DNA of 64,000 bases from contig NC_083382.1 of the NCBI RefSeq assembly GCF_031755915.1, positions 6,324,001 through 6,388,000 on the forward strand, in the 5' to 3' direction. A model generated the notes under the pieces. It worked only from the letters and a program-made list of their open reading frames with translations, searched no databases and was not told the origin of the DNA. Shown here in pieces: positions 53,560-64,000 of the stretch. The position numbers were made by a program, and so were the translations under genes. Each line of letters opens with the position of its first letter. The first letter of the stretch is position 1. Origin of the DNA: Ziziphus jujuba (taxonomy: Eukaryota > Streptophyta > Magnoliopsida > Rosales > Rhamnaceae).

Positions 53560-54131
53560 ATCTTTCCACATATTCATCTTCAATGCATTCTCTGGCGGTT
53601 ACATTCTGAGAACAAAGAAAAGCACCGTTTTACTCGTCGTAACCCCTGTTTCTGTGAAAGATATTCAATATCCATATTCGCATCTTCATGGTGTAGGTTT
53701 CAAATCTCATATGTCTTGCTCATATAACAAATGAACACCACATCCATATTCATTGTTTTTGTAGCCTTCATTACCGTGGCTAATGGATCCAAGAGTAAGC
53801 TCAATTTGACTACAATTGTTCTGCCACTTTTTATGGAAACATATATCACGAGGGATATAAATTAGCCAAAGGTGATCAGACCAATCATAGAAGAATTTAG
53901 GACTCTGGACAATTCAAAATTCCATGTCATGTCCTTTGGTTCTTACATTGAATTTACAAGAAAAGCTTGTGTGTGTGAATATAGAGAAAGAAAAACCCTT
54001 CCACTCATTGCTGCACCAATTTGGATCTAGTTGTATACTTATTGATTGCCCGAAACTTCGATGAGTGAACCAGGTTGGAATTTCATTTCCAGGAAGAACA
54101 ATATCAAATCTTTTGCTTAGATGGGGGGATT
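53560..54131 (-). pseudogene. TNL-E exon 5: C-JID domain, broken
   Basis: The exon starts at 54131 after TTACAG and closely follows TNL-B exon 5 at the DNA level (REIPxWFTHRSF-type start, DHLWLIYIPxDICF). Single-base changes create stops and frame breaks in the middle and end, and the C-terminal tail ends early near 53590. It supplies the unoccupied version of the TNL-B intron where the Copia inserted (GATTCTGTAACATTGAAG at 54129-54146). Confidence 0.85.
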
Positions 54132-54215
54132 CTGTAACATTGAAGAAGAACCATCATGTTCAATAATAAATATTAAGCATTAACAATTAGAAACACAAAG
54201 ACATAAGGAGTCTAC

Positions 54216-55055
54216 CTGAAAGTATCTTTTCAGAGATGCAAATGCTATCCTTTTGCTGCGTTGACTCCTTACCAATTTAAAGCACCCCAAACAACTTGCA
54301 GAACACCATAAGTTGCATTGGTCCTTAAATGGATCAAGAAAGGTTTCCAAGAACATACAGTTATCAACCCATACCATTTCTAAGCTAGGTGGAAGCTCTG
54401 GTCCCAATGATTTTAGATTTCCACAACTCCTTAAATCAAAAATCCTAACCTTGGATAGTTGATTGATATAGACAAGTTGGCAAAAAATACAGTTATTTCT
54501 GAGGTCCAACTCCTCTAAAGAAGCTAAGCAACCAAAATCTTCCGGAATTGCTCCATCCCCAAGACTGCAACTACTTAGATCCGATTTTTTCAAAGAATGA
54601 AGACAACCTGAGATGAGACCTTTTCCAACAATGATATTCATCGTATTTTTCATTTGTTGAGGTTGTAAAAATCTTGCCCGTATCTTGAGGTTTTTCAGGG
54701 ATACAATGGAAGATTGTAGGTCTTTTACAAAAGTGTCATCTAGATGAAGCTCCTCCAAACTATTTAGATGCCCTGAGTCCTCTAGTAAGTTACGAAGACT
54801 AAAACAATTAGAAAGTTTTAGAAGTTTGATAGATTTCAAACCCTTTATATTTGCTGGAAGATTTTCTAGACTGTCACAATTTTTCAGGTTCAGTAAAGTA
54901 AGCCTTGTAAGAAAAGTGATGGATGGGTGAACCTCCACTAATCCTGAGTAGTCCTTAAGAATCAATTTCTCAAGATTTGGAACAAACATGTAGTCTTCAA
55001 ACTTGCTAAACTTTTCCGAAAATCTTCGGTTAATGATTTTCAAATTGTGTAAAAG
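54216..55055 (-). pseudogene. TNL-E exon 4: LRR exon
   Basis: From an acceptor near 55056 (ATAG|CTTTTAC) the exon is open to the donor at 54216/54215. It encodes about nine LRRs: FVPNLEKLILKDYSGLVEVH, LTRLTLLNLKNCDSLENLP, SIKLLKLSNCFSLRNLLED, LNSLEELHLDDTFVKDLQSS, LASLEELDLRNNCIFCQL, VRIFDLRSCGNLKSLGPELP, then LEMVWVDNCMFLETF and the exon-end RIAFASLKRYFQ. This is the best-preserved LRR exon in the window. The receptor's recognition surface would lie here. Confidence 0.92.
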
Positions 55056-55148
55056 CTATTATATCAACAAAACAGAGAAGATTTTATTATTTGATTAGAC
55101 AAAAGACATGTTAGAGATTAACATGAAAATAAGAGGTTCAAAAGGTAC

Positions 55149-55432
55149 ATTGACAAGGTTGTTCCATAGTAGTTTGATATTGCTCCGCTGCAACATCAAT
55201 TCAATGAGTCAATGTGGTTGGAAACTTGATGGCAAGCTTGCGAAAGGAAATCTATCCCATTTTAGAATCCTTAACTCATTAGAAAATATGCAATTGGTGT
55301 GGAATCATGATTCACCAGGAAATAATTAAGAATGAGCAATCTCAGTTTCTTCATACTTGACAAGGCTTCACAATGGAATGTTTTTTGTGCTTCTAGAGAA
55401 CCATATACAATGGCTTCAACTTCTTCCGTGCC
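55149..55432 (-). pseudogene. TNL-E exon 3, broken
   Basis: The acceptor ATTAG (55437-55433) is followed by GTEEVEAIVYGSLEA, then ALSSMKKLRLLIL. A frameshift and stops follow; other frames hold ELRILKWDRFP and LIELMLQRSNIKLLWNNLVN, ending at AAT|GTACC (55149/55148). It is the counterpart of 1841-2129. Confidence 0.82.
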
Positions 55433-55816
55433 CTAATAGTAGAGATCAAAACACAAAGTGAACCACACTATATGAGTTTTTTCAGCTATATATAATACAC
55501 ACATAGAAAAACATGTTGGTAACTCTATATATGCAGATTGAAAAGGGCTTAAATGAAATGATCAAAAGAGGAATAGAAAAAAAAAAAAAAAAAGAAGAAG
55601 AAAAGAAATGAAATGAAAAGAAAAAGGCTTAAATGCATTTTGTTTCAGTCTTGTATTTGATATACCATGTAGAAAAAAACAAAAAATTAATTGCTACAAC
55701 AAAAAATGAAGATAAAATTTGATCACATCAAATTCCACCATAACTAAATTTGTAGAATATTATGTTATGAAATGCAAATGCCAAAAATCAAGATTTTAGA
55801 TCAGCAAGTTTCTTAC

Positions 55817-56931
55817 TGTATTATTCTCTAAAACTTGACATAAATCATTGTAATTCCATAACCTATTCCATCTTCCTAGTTCATTTCTAGATTTTTCTCA
55901 AACAATTTCTATGCCCATTTCTTGCAGTAACTCATGCATCCAAAGTTTGTTATCAGGACCCTTGCGGATGAGAGATTTATCAATATGATTTCTTATCCCG
56001 ATTCTTGCATAGAAACTGCAACTATCCATAATTTGGATAATTTCATCTTCATTAAATCCATTGAAGAAACATGCAATATCTAGAAAAATATTCTTCTCTG
56101 TTTCTTGAAGTTCATCAAAAGTTATTCAAAGTACTTTATAAATCTTCTTTTCTAGATACTCCTTCAGTCTATCCAAAGCACTTTCCCATTCATACATAGT
56201 TTTGCCACATAAAAAAGAACATAGTACTTCTGGAGCTAATGGAAGACCCTTTGCATATGCTATGACTTGTTTACACAGCTTTGTGTAATCCTTCAAAAGA
56301 TGACTACTTTTGAATGCTTTCCAAGTAAATAGTTGAAGACCTTCACTGTCATTTAATTGCACAACTCTATATATTGTACAATCTTTATAAGTACTTGTAA
56401 GCAAACTTTCATTTTTTTCATCTCTAGTTTTTATGAGTATTCTACTTCCAGAGGCAAACCAATTGTCTTTCTCAACTAATACTTTTAATTGATCTGAATT
56501 ATCCACATCATCCAAAACAATAAGAACCTTTTTTTATGGCGTAATCTACTTCTTATCATCTCCTTCCTTCATCAACATCCCTTGCTTCTGTAGGTAAACC
56601 ATTAAGAATATCCAAAAGAAGATGGTTTTGTAAATACACAAGACCATTTTTCTTTCCACAAATTTCTTTAACGTTTGCAAGAAAACTGCAATATTCAAAT
56701 TGAGAAGACATGCATTAATAATGAGCTTTGACAAGAGTTGTCTTCCCTATTCCGCCCATCCCACAAATTCAAATAAAGTGAACATCATTTGGTGTTGAAG
56801 TATAAACACAACTATTCAATTTCTCTAGTCTTGAATCCATACCAAAAAGGTCCTTTAAAATGTTTAACCGTGCAACACCAACTTTAGTTGATACCTCTAC
56901 AATGAATTCTTGTATAAATTTTGCTTCATCG
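55817..56931 (-). pseudogene. TNL-E exon 2: NB-ARC domain, broken
   Basis: After AAG at 56934-56932 the exon reads DEAKFIQEFIVEVSTKV, LFGMDSRLEKL, a stop, then the P-loop GMGGIGKTTL (about 56735-56765). Kinase-2 is readable as LDDVD in a frame starting at 56515, with GSRILIKTRDE, LFTWKAFKSSH, GLPLAPEVL and further on FLDIACFFNGF and LWMHELLQEMGIEIV. At least two stops and two frameshifts break it. The end is a donor after ENNT (55817/55816, GTAAGA). Confidence 0.88.
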
Positions 56932-57280
56932 CTTAAAAATTCAAACAATGAGACTATATTAAGTGAAAGCATAACATGAATTTTGTAAATGTAATTGTTC
57001 TATTTTAGACACCACAATTGCTAATATCCTTAACGAATTTTAGAAATTGAAATTCTTACACAAGGAAAAGAAAAATACGAATATATATAAATTATTCATA
57101 ATATTCTCGTAATTAAATATTGACAAATAAAGTATCTTTTTATATGTATATATATATATATATGTTTTAGACTCAAAATTCTTATGTATATTACAAAAGA
57201 AAAAAGGTTCTTATGTATATTAGAAAATAAAAAAGGGCAGACAAAGATAAAAGGAAAAGGACAAATGCTTTATTGTTTAC

Positions 57281-57340
57281 CTATCATGTAAATGCCATCC
57301 AGCTAGATTGCCAATTTCTTTGAACGCATCCCGTCAACTT
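57281..57340 (-). pseudogene. TNL-E exon 1: last 60 bp of the TIR exon
   Basis: The donor GATAG|GTAAAC (57281/57280) and the coding text for FKEIGNLAGWHLHDR match TNL-A exon 1 near 7040-7100. Similarity ends abruptly at 57340, where GCGCTACAAAAAT begins. The rest of the TIR exon may lie beyond the right edge of the window. Confidence 0.8.
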
Positions 57341-59400
57341 GCGCTACAAAAATTTGGGCAACCGCTACACAGCTATTTTGTCATGTAAGGGCCATTTTTT
57401 GTCGCCTTATTGAGTTTAGGTGACAAAATCAGTTCGTCTTGTGTTTGCCATGATAGACCCATCACAAAGCATGTTTGTGATGAACATTTTAGTTTGTCAC
57501 GAAAGAGCATGTAACTGCGACAAAAAAAATTTTCATCATAGATTGAAGCCTTATCGTGACATCAATTTTTATCATGTAAAGCATATTTTTTTGTCATTGT
57601 TCACACAAATTTTGTCACCAATACATATATATGAGCTAGTCAAACTTATCCATCAGTGATAATACATATAGTTAGGTGATAAAATATTATTTGTCACTTA
57701 AACCATCAGTGGCATATCCGATTTGTCACTTAAAACATCAGTGATACATCTGATTTGTCATTGATATGACATAAACCATGGTTAAGTTATTCAATTTGTC
57801 ACCGAAACTACTTTTATTTATTTATTTGATGACAATGGTTTTGTAACTAAAAATAATTTATCAATCACCAATATTATTTGATAAAAAATATTTTTTTATT
57901 AGATATTACAAATTGATTATAATATCATTAATTATCATTTATAAATGTAACATGACACTTTTGAAATGCAATTAACATAAAGGAATAATACTTTATTAAA
58001 CGGTTATCTTGCATTACAAAATTCATTAGACACCACCTAATACTATATAATGTGTACCAAATACAATAAGATTACATTAAAAGAAAAATATAAACAAAAA
58101 CAGTTTGTAATTCTAGGGAAAAAATAAATATAAATACAAGATGTTTGGCTATACCCACTAAATCTTTACAATCTCCATCTGCCAATGCAGTTCATTAATA
58201 TATTCTCCAAGGATCTTATATAATTAAAAAAATAATCATTTAGTAAAAAACTAATCTTGTAACAATCCGTACCAAAATATCTGTTGACCAAGTTTGACCA
58301 GGTTTGACCAAGTGAACAATATTGGATCCAAAGTTGACTTTTTCAATGGTCAATATTTTTTGTTTGACCGAGGTACCATTATGTAGATCTAGTCAATACG
58401 AGTTCATAGACTGGTGGCACGTCAAATTCTAAGTTACGGATAAAAAGTTATGGTTCTGAGAATTTTTATGCATAAGTTTTATATCAGTGTTCAAACAAGT
58501 CCCTAGTTTTTGTCTGTTAATGACCTAAGGCTCTATATAAGCCTCGATAAGTGTGCCAAACAAGAAACACACCCAAAAATAACCATTTCATCTCCAAAAT
58601 CTGAGATATTCTCCCCCTAGAACCATGGGTTCGAACTGGATCGTTTCGACCCGCTTAACTTAGAACCAGGTCATCGCCGTTTTTGCCAATTCCGACCACC
58701 ATCCTTGTACACACGCCAGCTAGGGAAGAAGCCCACATTGAGGCGAGCTTGGCCGTGAAATTTGATGGCAAACAGCTGCCGGACGTTCCCAGATCTGGCC
58801 TGCGAAGTCCACGGCGGTTGGCGAGGTGGGTCACCTGATTTTCTCAATTTTTGGCCGTTTCAGGCCAACCCATACATCTTTTCCTCACCATTTAGGAGAT
58901 ACGACGACTTGCAATTGAGCTTCCCGGCCACTGGAGAAATCTTTGGACTAAGGTGAGCATACAGATGGGTTCATTGTCTCTTGGGCTTTCAGTCAATATA
59001 AAGTTTGTGAATTTTGGATTCCATTTTGGGTCAATTAGTTAATTTTTGGATAAGTTGGGACTGTGTTTGGACAAAATTGGTCAAATTGGTTAAAATTGGA
59101 GTTGGATTAGTGAAATTGAATATTATTAGGATCCATTAAGAGGTTCGATTTTGAAAGATTAGGCTTCGAGTGAAAATCCCTAATTTTGGGTACCGGGTCC
59201 TAAGGGGTACGCGGTATAATTGGACTGTTCGGTGTTCAATTTATATAATTTTATAGTACCATAAATTATTTTAAGACATTTGGATCATACAAGTGTCTTT
59301 GGTTTAGTTACTTGGAGTCTGAGGAATATTTTATTATATTACAGACACTCGAGTTGAGCCTGAAGGTGATCCTACAGAGGAGCAGAAGTGAGCATCTGCA

Positions 59401-61749
59401 GTACTGTGAGTGGTTACTATTTTAAAAATGTTTTGGGTATATAGAATAATATATATGTGTGGTTGGATATTTTACGTATATATAAATTGATTGAAATATT
59501 TGCTTTATGCATATATAACATCCGCTTTTACTTATATAAATTTTCCTTTTATGTGGATTTTGATAAAGTTTTTAATGACGTCAAATTTTGGTGAGTTCAT
59601 AGCGAACTTGTGAATTATGTTAATTAAACATTCTGGTATTTGAATTGAGATTTTAGATCATTTTGGAAAATATTTGATTTGAGGAGCAGATTTATATGAT
59701 TTTAACCATATTTAAATATTTTATAAATTTTATATGCTTAAAATTGGTTTATGGTGAATATATTTCACTGTGGTATTTTCGGTTTTAGTAGACAATAATG
59801 ATTTGAAAATTTTGGAATATTTAAATAAGCAGTTGAATTTGAATATTAAATAAGGACTTATGATACAGTATTGTTCGGAAAAGTATTTGAGATATTACAA
59901 GATTATTTTAAGGATATTGTATCGGTTGTTTTTAATTGATGTACCATGTAGTACCAGAGTTTCGATTCAGTATTATATTACAGTGCGCTAGGTTTACCAC
60001 AATGCTGTGAGGTTGGTCTCACCCAACGATTTATTATTACCATGAACAGTGAGGTCAAGTTTAACTGACGGTTTATTATTATTACCACAGTGCCATGAGG
60101 TTGGTCTCATCTAACGATTTATTATTGCCATGGACTGTGAGATCGGATTTATCCGACGGTTTATTATTATTATCATGGTGCCGTGAAGTTGGTTTCACTC
60201 AACAGTTTATTATTGCCACGAACCGTGAGGTTGGATACGTTTTGACGGTTATTTATTATTTCCACGACATCTCTCATATATTGATGGTCGTGAGGTAGGT
60301 GTATCCCACGGTTTACAGATTGGTACATCGTATGATACATGTATACGTTTGAATATACTGTTGATTTATAAATATTGTGGTGATTTTTGTATTTTCATAT
60401 TTATCTCATGGAAGTGTGTTTATAAAATTTTATGCTCGTAAATTACATCATATTTATGGTATTTTGTAATATTGTATTGATCGTTCATTTTATACTTTTG
60501 AGCATCAAATTTTTGATGAGATTAGATGGGGATACAAGTTGGGTTCTGTGAAATGATTTTTAAACGGGGATACAGTACTGTGAGTGGTTACTATTTTAAA
60601 AATGTTTTGGGTATATAGAATAATATATATGTGTGGTTGGATATTTTACGTATATATAAATTGATTGAAATATTTGTTTTATGCATATATAACATCCGCT
60701 TTTACTTATATAAATTTTCCTTTTATGTGGATTTTGATAAAGTTTTTAATGACTTCAAATTTTGGTGAGTTCATAGTGAACTTGTGAATTATGTTAATTA
60801 AACATTCTGGTATTTGAATTGAGATTTTAAATCATTTTGGAAAATATTTGATCTGAGGAGCAAATTGAAAATTTATATGATTTTAACCATATTTAAATAT
60901 TTTATAAATTTTATATGCTTAAAATTGGTTTATGGTGAATATATTTCACTGTGGTATTTTCGGTTTTAGTAGACAATAATGATTTGAAAATTTTGGAATA
61001 TTTAAATAAGCAGTTGAATTTTGAATATTAAATAAGGACTTATGATACAATATTGTTCGGAAAAGTATTTGAGATATTATAAGATTATTTTAAGGATACT
61101 GTATCGGTTGTTTTTAATTGATATACCATGTAGCACCAGAGTTTTGATTCAGTATTATATTACAGTGCGCTAGGTTTACCACAGTGCTGTGAGGTTGGTC
61201 TCACCCAACGATTTATTATTACCATGAACAGTGAGGTCAAGTTTAACCGACGGTTTATTATTATTACCACAGTGCCATGAGGTTGGTCTCATTTAACTAT
61301 TTATTATTGCCATGGACTGTGAGATCAGATTTATCCGACGGTTTATTATTATTATCATGGTGCCGTGAAATTGGTTTCACTCAACAGTTTATTATTGCCA
61401 CGAACCGTGAGGTTGGATACGTTCTGACGGTTATTTATTATTTCCACGACATCTCTCATATATTGATGGTCATGAGGTGGGTGTATCCCACGGTTTACAG
61501 ATTGGTACATCATATGATACATGTATACGTTTGAATATACTGTTGATTTATAAATATTGTGGTGATTTTTCCATTTTCATATTTATCTCGTGGAAGTGTG
61601 TTTATAAAATTTTATGCTCGTAAATTACATCATATTTATGGTATTTTGTAATATTGTATTGATCGTTCATTTTATACTTTTGAGCATCAAATTTTTGATG
61701 AGATTAGATGGGGATACAAGTTGGGTTCTGTGAAATGATTTTTAAACGG
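59401..61749. repeat. 1174-bp tandem duplication inside solo LTR copy 3
   Basis: GTACTGTGAGTGGTTACTAT at 59401 recurs at 60575 and the two copies match closely along their length to AAACGGGGA (60570 and about 61752), with roughly two dozen differences by eye. Confidence 0.95.
59990..60310. repeat. Minisatellite-like array (~58/117-bp period), copy 1
   Basis: Alternating units of the type (C/T)CATG(A/G)ACnGTGAGnT...GACGGTTTATTATTATTACCAC and GTGAGGTTGGTCTCACCCAACGATTTATTATTACCATG repeat about five times. The second copy of the 1174-bp duplication repeats the array at about 61164-61490. Confidence 0.8.
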
Positions 61750-62310
61750 GGAACTTTTCAAAAGAGTGAACGAGAGGTCTTGAGAGAAAGACTTTTATGG
61801 AAATAAATCATTATTTTTATATTATACCATGCACTCATTAAGATTCCCTTATCTCATGTTTTATTGTTTTAAATTTGTTCCCCTAGGCCCAGGTAGCTAG
61901 TAGCAGTCTACCTCACGCACCATTTATCGCTTCGTTCTTCCACGACAACGGCAGTATTTATCTGTTCTCTATCTTATCTTTATCTTTCTGTACTCACTTA
62001 TTTCTTATTTGTATTCTAAACTTCATTAATACTCTTAGAATGCTCTGATCAATGTTTTGAACTCAATAGAAACCATATTACTTATGGGTGTAGTTATGGC
62101 CTGTGGTAGAATAGGCCGGTTGTGGACTTTGTGCTGTTATGGATTTATTTTATATTTATATATTGAGATATTATTGCTAATGCTAGTGTTCGGTTGTCCA
62201 CATTTTAAGGCGAGGTTCCATTGGATATTCTCTAGGGATTTTCCAATGGGACTTCACCAGGCGGGACCATCTGAGAGATCTTGGGATGGTTCTTAGGGCA
62301 GGTCCTGTCA

Positions 62311-62595
62311 AATTTAATTAGCAAAAATGTAAAGAACAAACTCAAGACTTATTAAGTTCCAATAAGTTGAAGAGAAAAATCAAGCATGAATTAATATAGA
62401 TTAGTAATTTTATGAATCTATGATACATACCAGAATACCCTTAAGTTCAATATGAAGGGACGGGTCTTTGTTATTGTCATAGATTAGCTCAGCGAGCTCT
62501 AGGACATATTTTCCTATGACAAATACATATATAGAATGAATATATTTGTATGTATGTATATATAAATTATATATGGGTTTTTTTTCTTCTTTTGA

Positions 62596-62637
<42 letters not shown>

Positions 62638-64000
62638 TTTAAACTGAAACAAGGGGGAATTGGTTAAGACATAAAAGACCTGCATAGCTCTCCCCAGCAA
62701 CGTAGAAGGTTCGATTTCTGTATGATGGATACTTAAGGAACTAGTTGTGCAGGAAAATGTAAGCATCAATAGCTGAGAAAAGAAAAAAAATTAATAATAG
62801 AACAAATTAAATGCAAAATACAAATGAGAGATCAATAATTAATAAATAATACAATCATACATGTCTAAACCAACACTTGATTTGATTTCCCACCAGACAA
62901 ACAACCTGTTGGAACTTAAATAGGCAAAAAAAACAATGATTCTTAACAAACATGTAAAGTTATCCCCCATATTGTCATAATCACTACTTGTGTTTAAGTA
63001 ACATGTTGGCCTCTGCATCATCATTAACATTAAATTCTAAATATTCCACAACCTAACCCAAAACAATCTCTGTAGGCATTTATATAAATGGTGGAAAGCA
63101 TCCAATAAGGGAACAAAATAAAAATTTTAATGTAGTAATAATCTATGTTTACATGAGAAAATCAAATTTCAAAGTTGAGCGAATCCAATACTTGTATTCC
63201 ATGAAAAGGAATTAAATTGAATTCCATCACTATCCGTAACCAAGAAAGGTCCTATCTCCTGTGTTGCTCCATATCCCATAGAAAAGCACCCAGGACCTGA
63301 AACAAAAAGTATAATACATCCCACCTTCAGAAAAAAAAAAAAAAAAAAAAAAAAAAGGAAAAAAAAAGAAAAAAAAACATTTGGATACTGACATATTATA
63401 TAATATATTCTTCGGATGAGTTGTAATGAATGACATCCACTAAAAGATTGAAAATAATGACATCCTCAATTTTCCCTTGTGAGTGGAACCTAATTTATTC
63501 AATTTTTTAGTAAAAAGTAGCTTGTGTACTTGTTTGTAGTGTGAGGAACACAAATTGTCTTAAAGAAAAGAGAGCATGAGAATATATATGATGCAAAGTT
63601 CTATTTTTCTTCTCATTAGCATTATATCAAATATAAGCATATAATATTCGAGTCAAAAGGTTAATATTTATCAATAGTGAATCTGTATATGATTTCCAGA
63701 AGAAAATAGATGACGGTGACCTAAATTTCTCCCCATTCCATCCAATTGGCTTTTAGGACCCCTGACAACATGTTTTGTTATCAAAAATCTTTTCCACTTA
63801 GACACTCAATCAAATTAACTTGGTCCTATCAGCTTTTCCTAATAAGGTTAGGAAAATACCAAAGACATTCGAACAGGGAATTTTGCAATAGTGCAGACAG
63901 CAGCTTTTATGAAAGAAGATGAAGTCTCTATCTCATCAATTTTTGATCTAATACATATGTATGTATATACATGAGTGTGTGTGTGAGCCTGTGTCTGTAC
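62311..64000. other. AT-rich terminal stretch, no gene recognised
   Basis: Contains a (CA)n(TA)n microsatellite at about 62599-62638, an A-run at 63332-63356 and GT repeats at the right edge. No protein-like frame is seen. It may be inside the CACTA-like element. Confidence 0.5.

Larger units (their letters stand above)
58258..62310 (+). mobile_element. Solo LTR (4053 bp), Gypsy-like family, copy 3, with internal duplication
   Basis: It starts TGTAACAATCCGTACC and ends GGTCCTGTCA. AATCT before it and AATTT after it form a TSD with one mismatch. It shares the TTGACCAAGTTTGACC start, the CGAGTTCATAGACTGGTGGCACGT block and the end with the copies at 2880-5817 and 29312-32169, but is more distant from them than they are from each other. 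A 1174-bp tandem duplication explains much of its extra length. No internal domain is present. Confidence 0.85.
57341..64000. mobile_element. CACTA-like element inserted in the TNL-E TIR exon (right end not in window)
   Basis: The joint at 57341 reads GCGCTACAAAAATTTGGGC, close to the CACTACAA(A/G)AA end of CACTA transposons. Short repeats TTTGTCAC(T/C), CATCAGTG and GTGACAAA follow in both orientations as far as about 57800, the subterminal pattern of this class. No transposase is recognised. Sequence 62311-64000, beyond the nested solo LTR, holds no clear gene and may be the interior of this element. No second end was found. Confidence 0.55.

Noticed and set aside
60095..61534. Two nearly identical plus-strand frames (60095-60298 and 61277-61534)
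   Set aside because: They are the same minisatellite text read twice because of the 1174-bp duplication, not a gene family.
62410..62769. 119-codon minus-strand frame
   Set aside because: It runs through a CA/TA microsatellite and has no recognisable domain.

Overview
The window looks like nuclear DNA from a eudicot plant, probably a woody rosid. It is AT-rich, the genes have introns, TIR-NB-ARC-LRR (TNL) immune-receptor genes occur in a cluster, and LTR retrotransposons of Copia and Gypsy type plus DNA transposons fill much of the rest. I cannot name the species.

The backbone is a same-orientation (minus strand) TNL cluster in which no gene is intact. TNL-A (1841-7536) keeps an intact TIR exon and a nearly intact NB-ARC exon, but that exon is cut by a 2.9-kb solo LTR and carries a nonsense codon, and its distal LRRs are gone. 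TNL-B (9307-15893) is only the last LRR exon and a C-JID exon, with a whole Copia element in the intron between them. TNL-C (18672-28983) has all five exon types but is broken by frameshifts (one in the P-loop) and by nested insertions in its LRR exon. TNL-D (48649-49345) is a short 3' relic. TNL-E (53560-57340) has exons 2-5 and the last 60 bp of the TIR exon, where a CACTA-like element begins. Smaller TNL relics lie near 7.75-8.15, 9.15-9.4, 15.9-16.8, 17.8, 44.0 and 46-47.3 kb.

The transposable elements are the best-supported features, because many still have matching target-site duplications (TSDs). Three solo LTRs of one Gypsy-like family lie at 2880-5817 (TCAAC), 29312-32169 (CTTTT) and 58258-62310 (AATCT/AATTT; this one has a 1.17-kb internal tandem duplication). 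A full-length, decayed Copia lies at 9938-15448 (GTAAC). A young Tnt1/Tork-like Copia lies at 20266-25790 (CAAGC), nested in an older ~0.5-kb insertion (CAATG). There is a Copia solo LTR at 48019-48412 (GTACG) and a truncated relative at 836-1771, an internally deleted Copia at 49554-53484, a non-autonomous hAT at 45996-46702 (GATAGCAA), and CACTA-like subterminal repeats at about 35.9-37.1 and 57.3-58.25 kb.

Non-TNL genes are few: an RKF3-like SPARK-domain receptor-kinase pseudogene (33267-35168, plus strand), a membrane-protein-like reading frame just upstream (32634-33068), and a possible multi-exon minus-strand gene (38340-40977) that I do not recognise. I found no CRISPR array, rRNA, tRNA or operon-like system. 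The main interest is structural: nested, TSD-dated insertions whose empty sites are preserved in neighbouring TNL paralogues.
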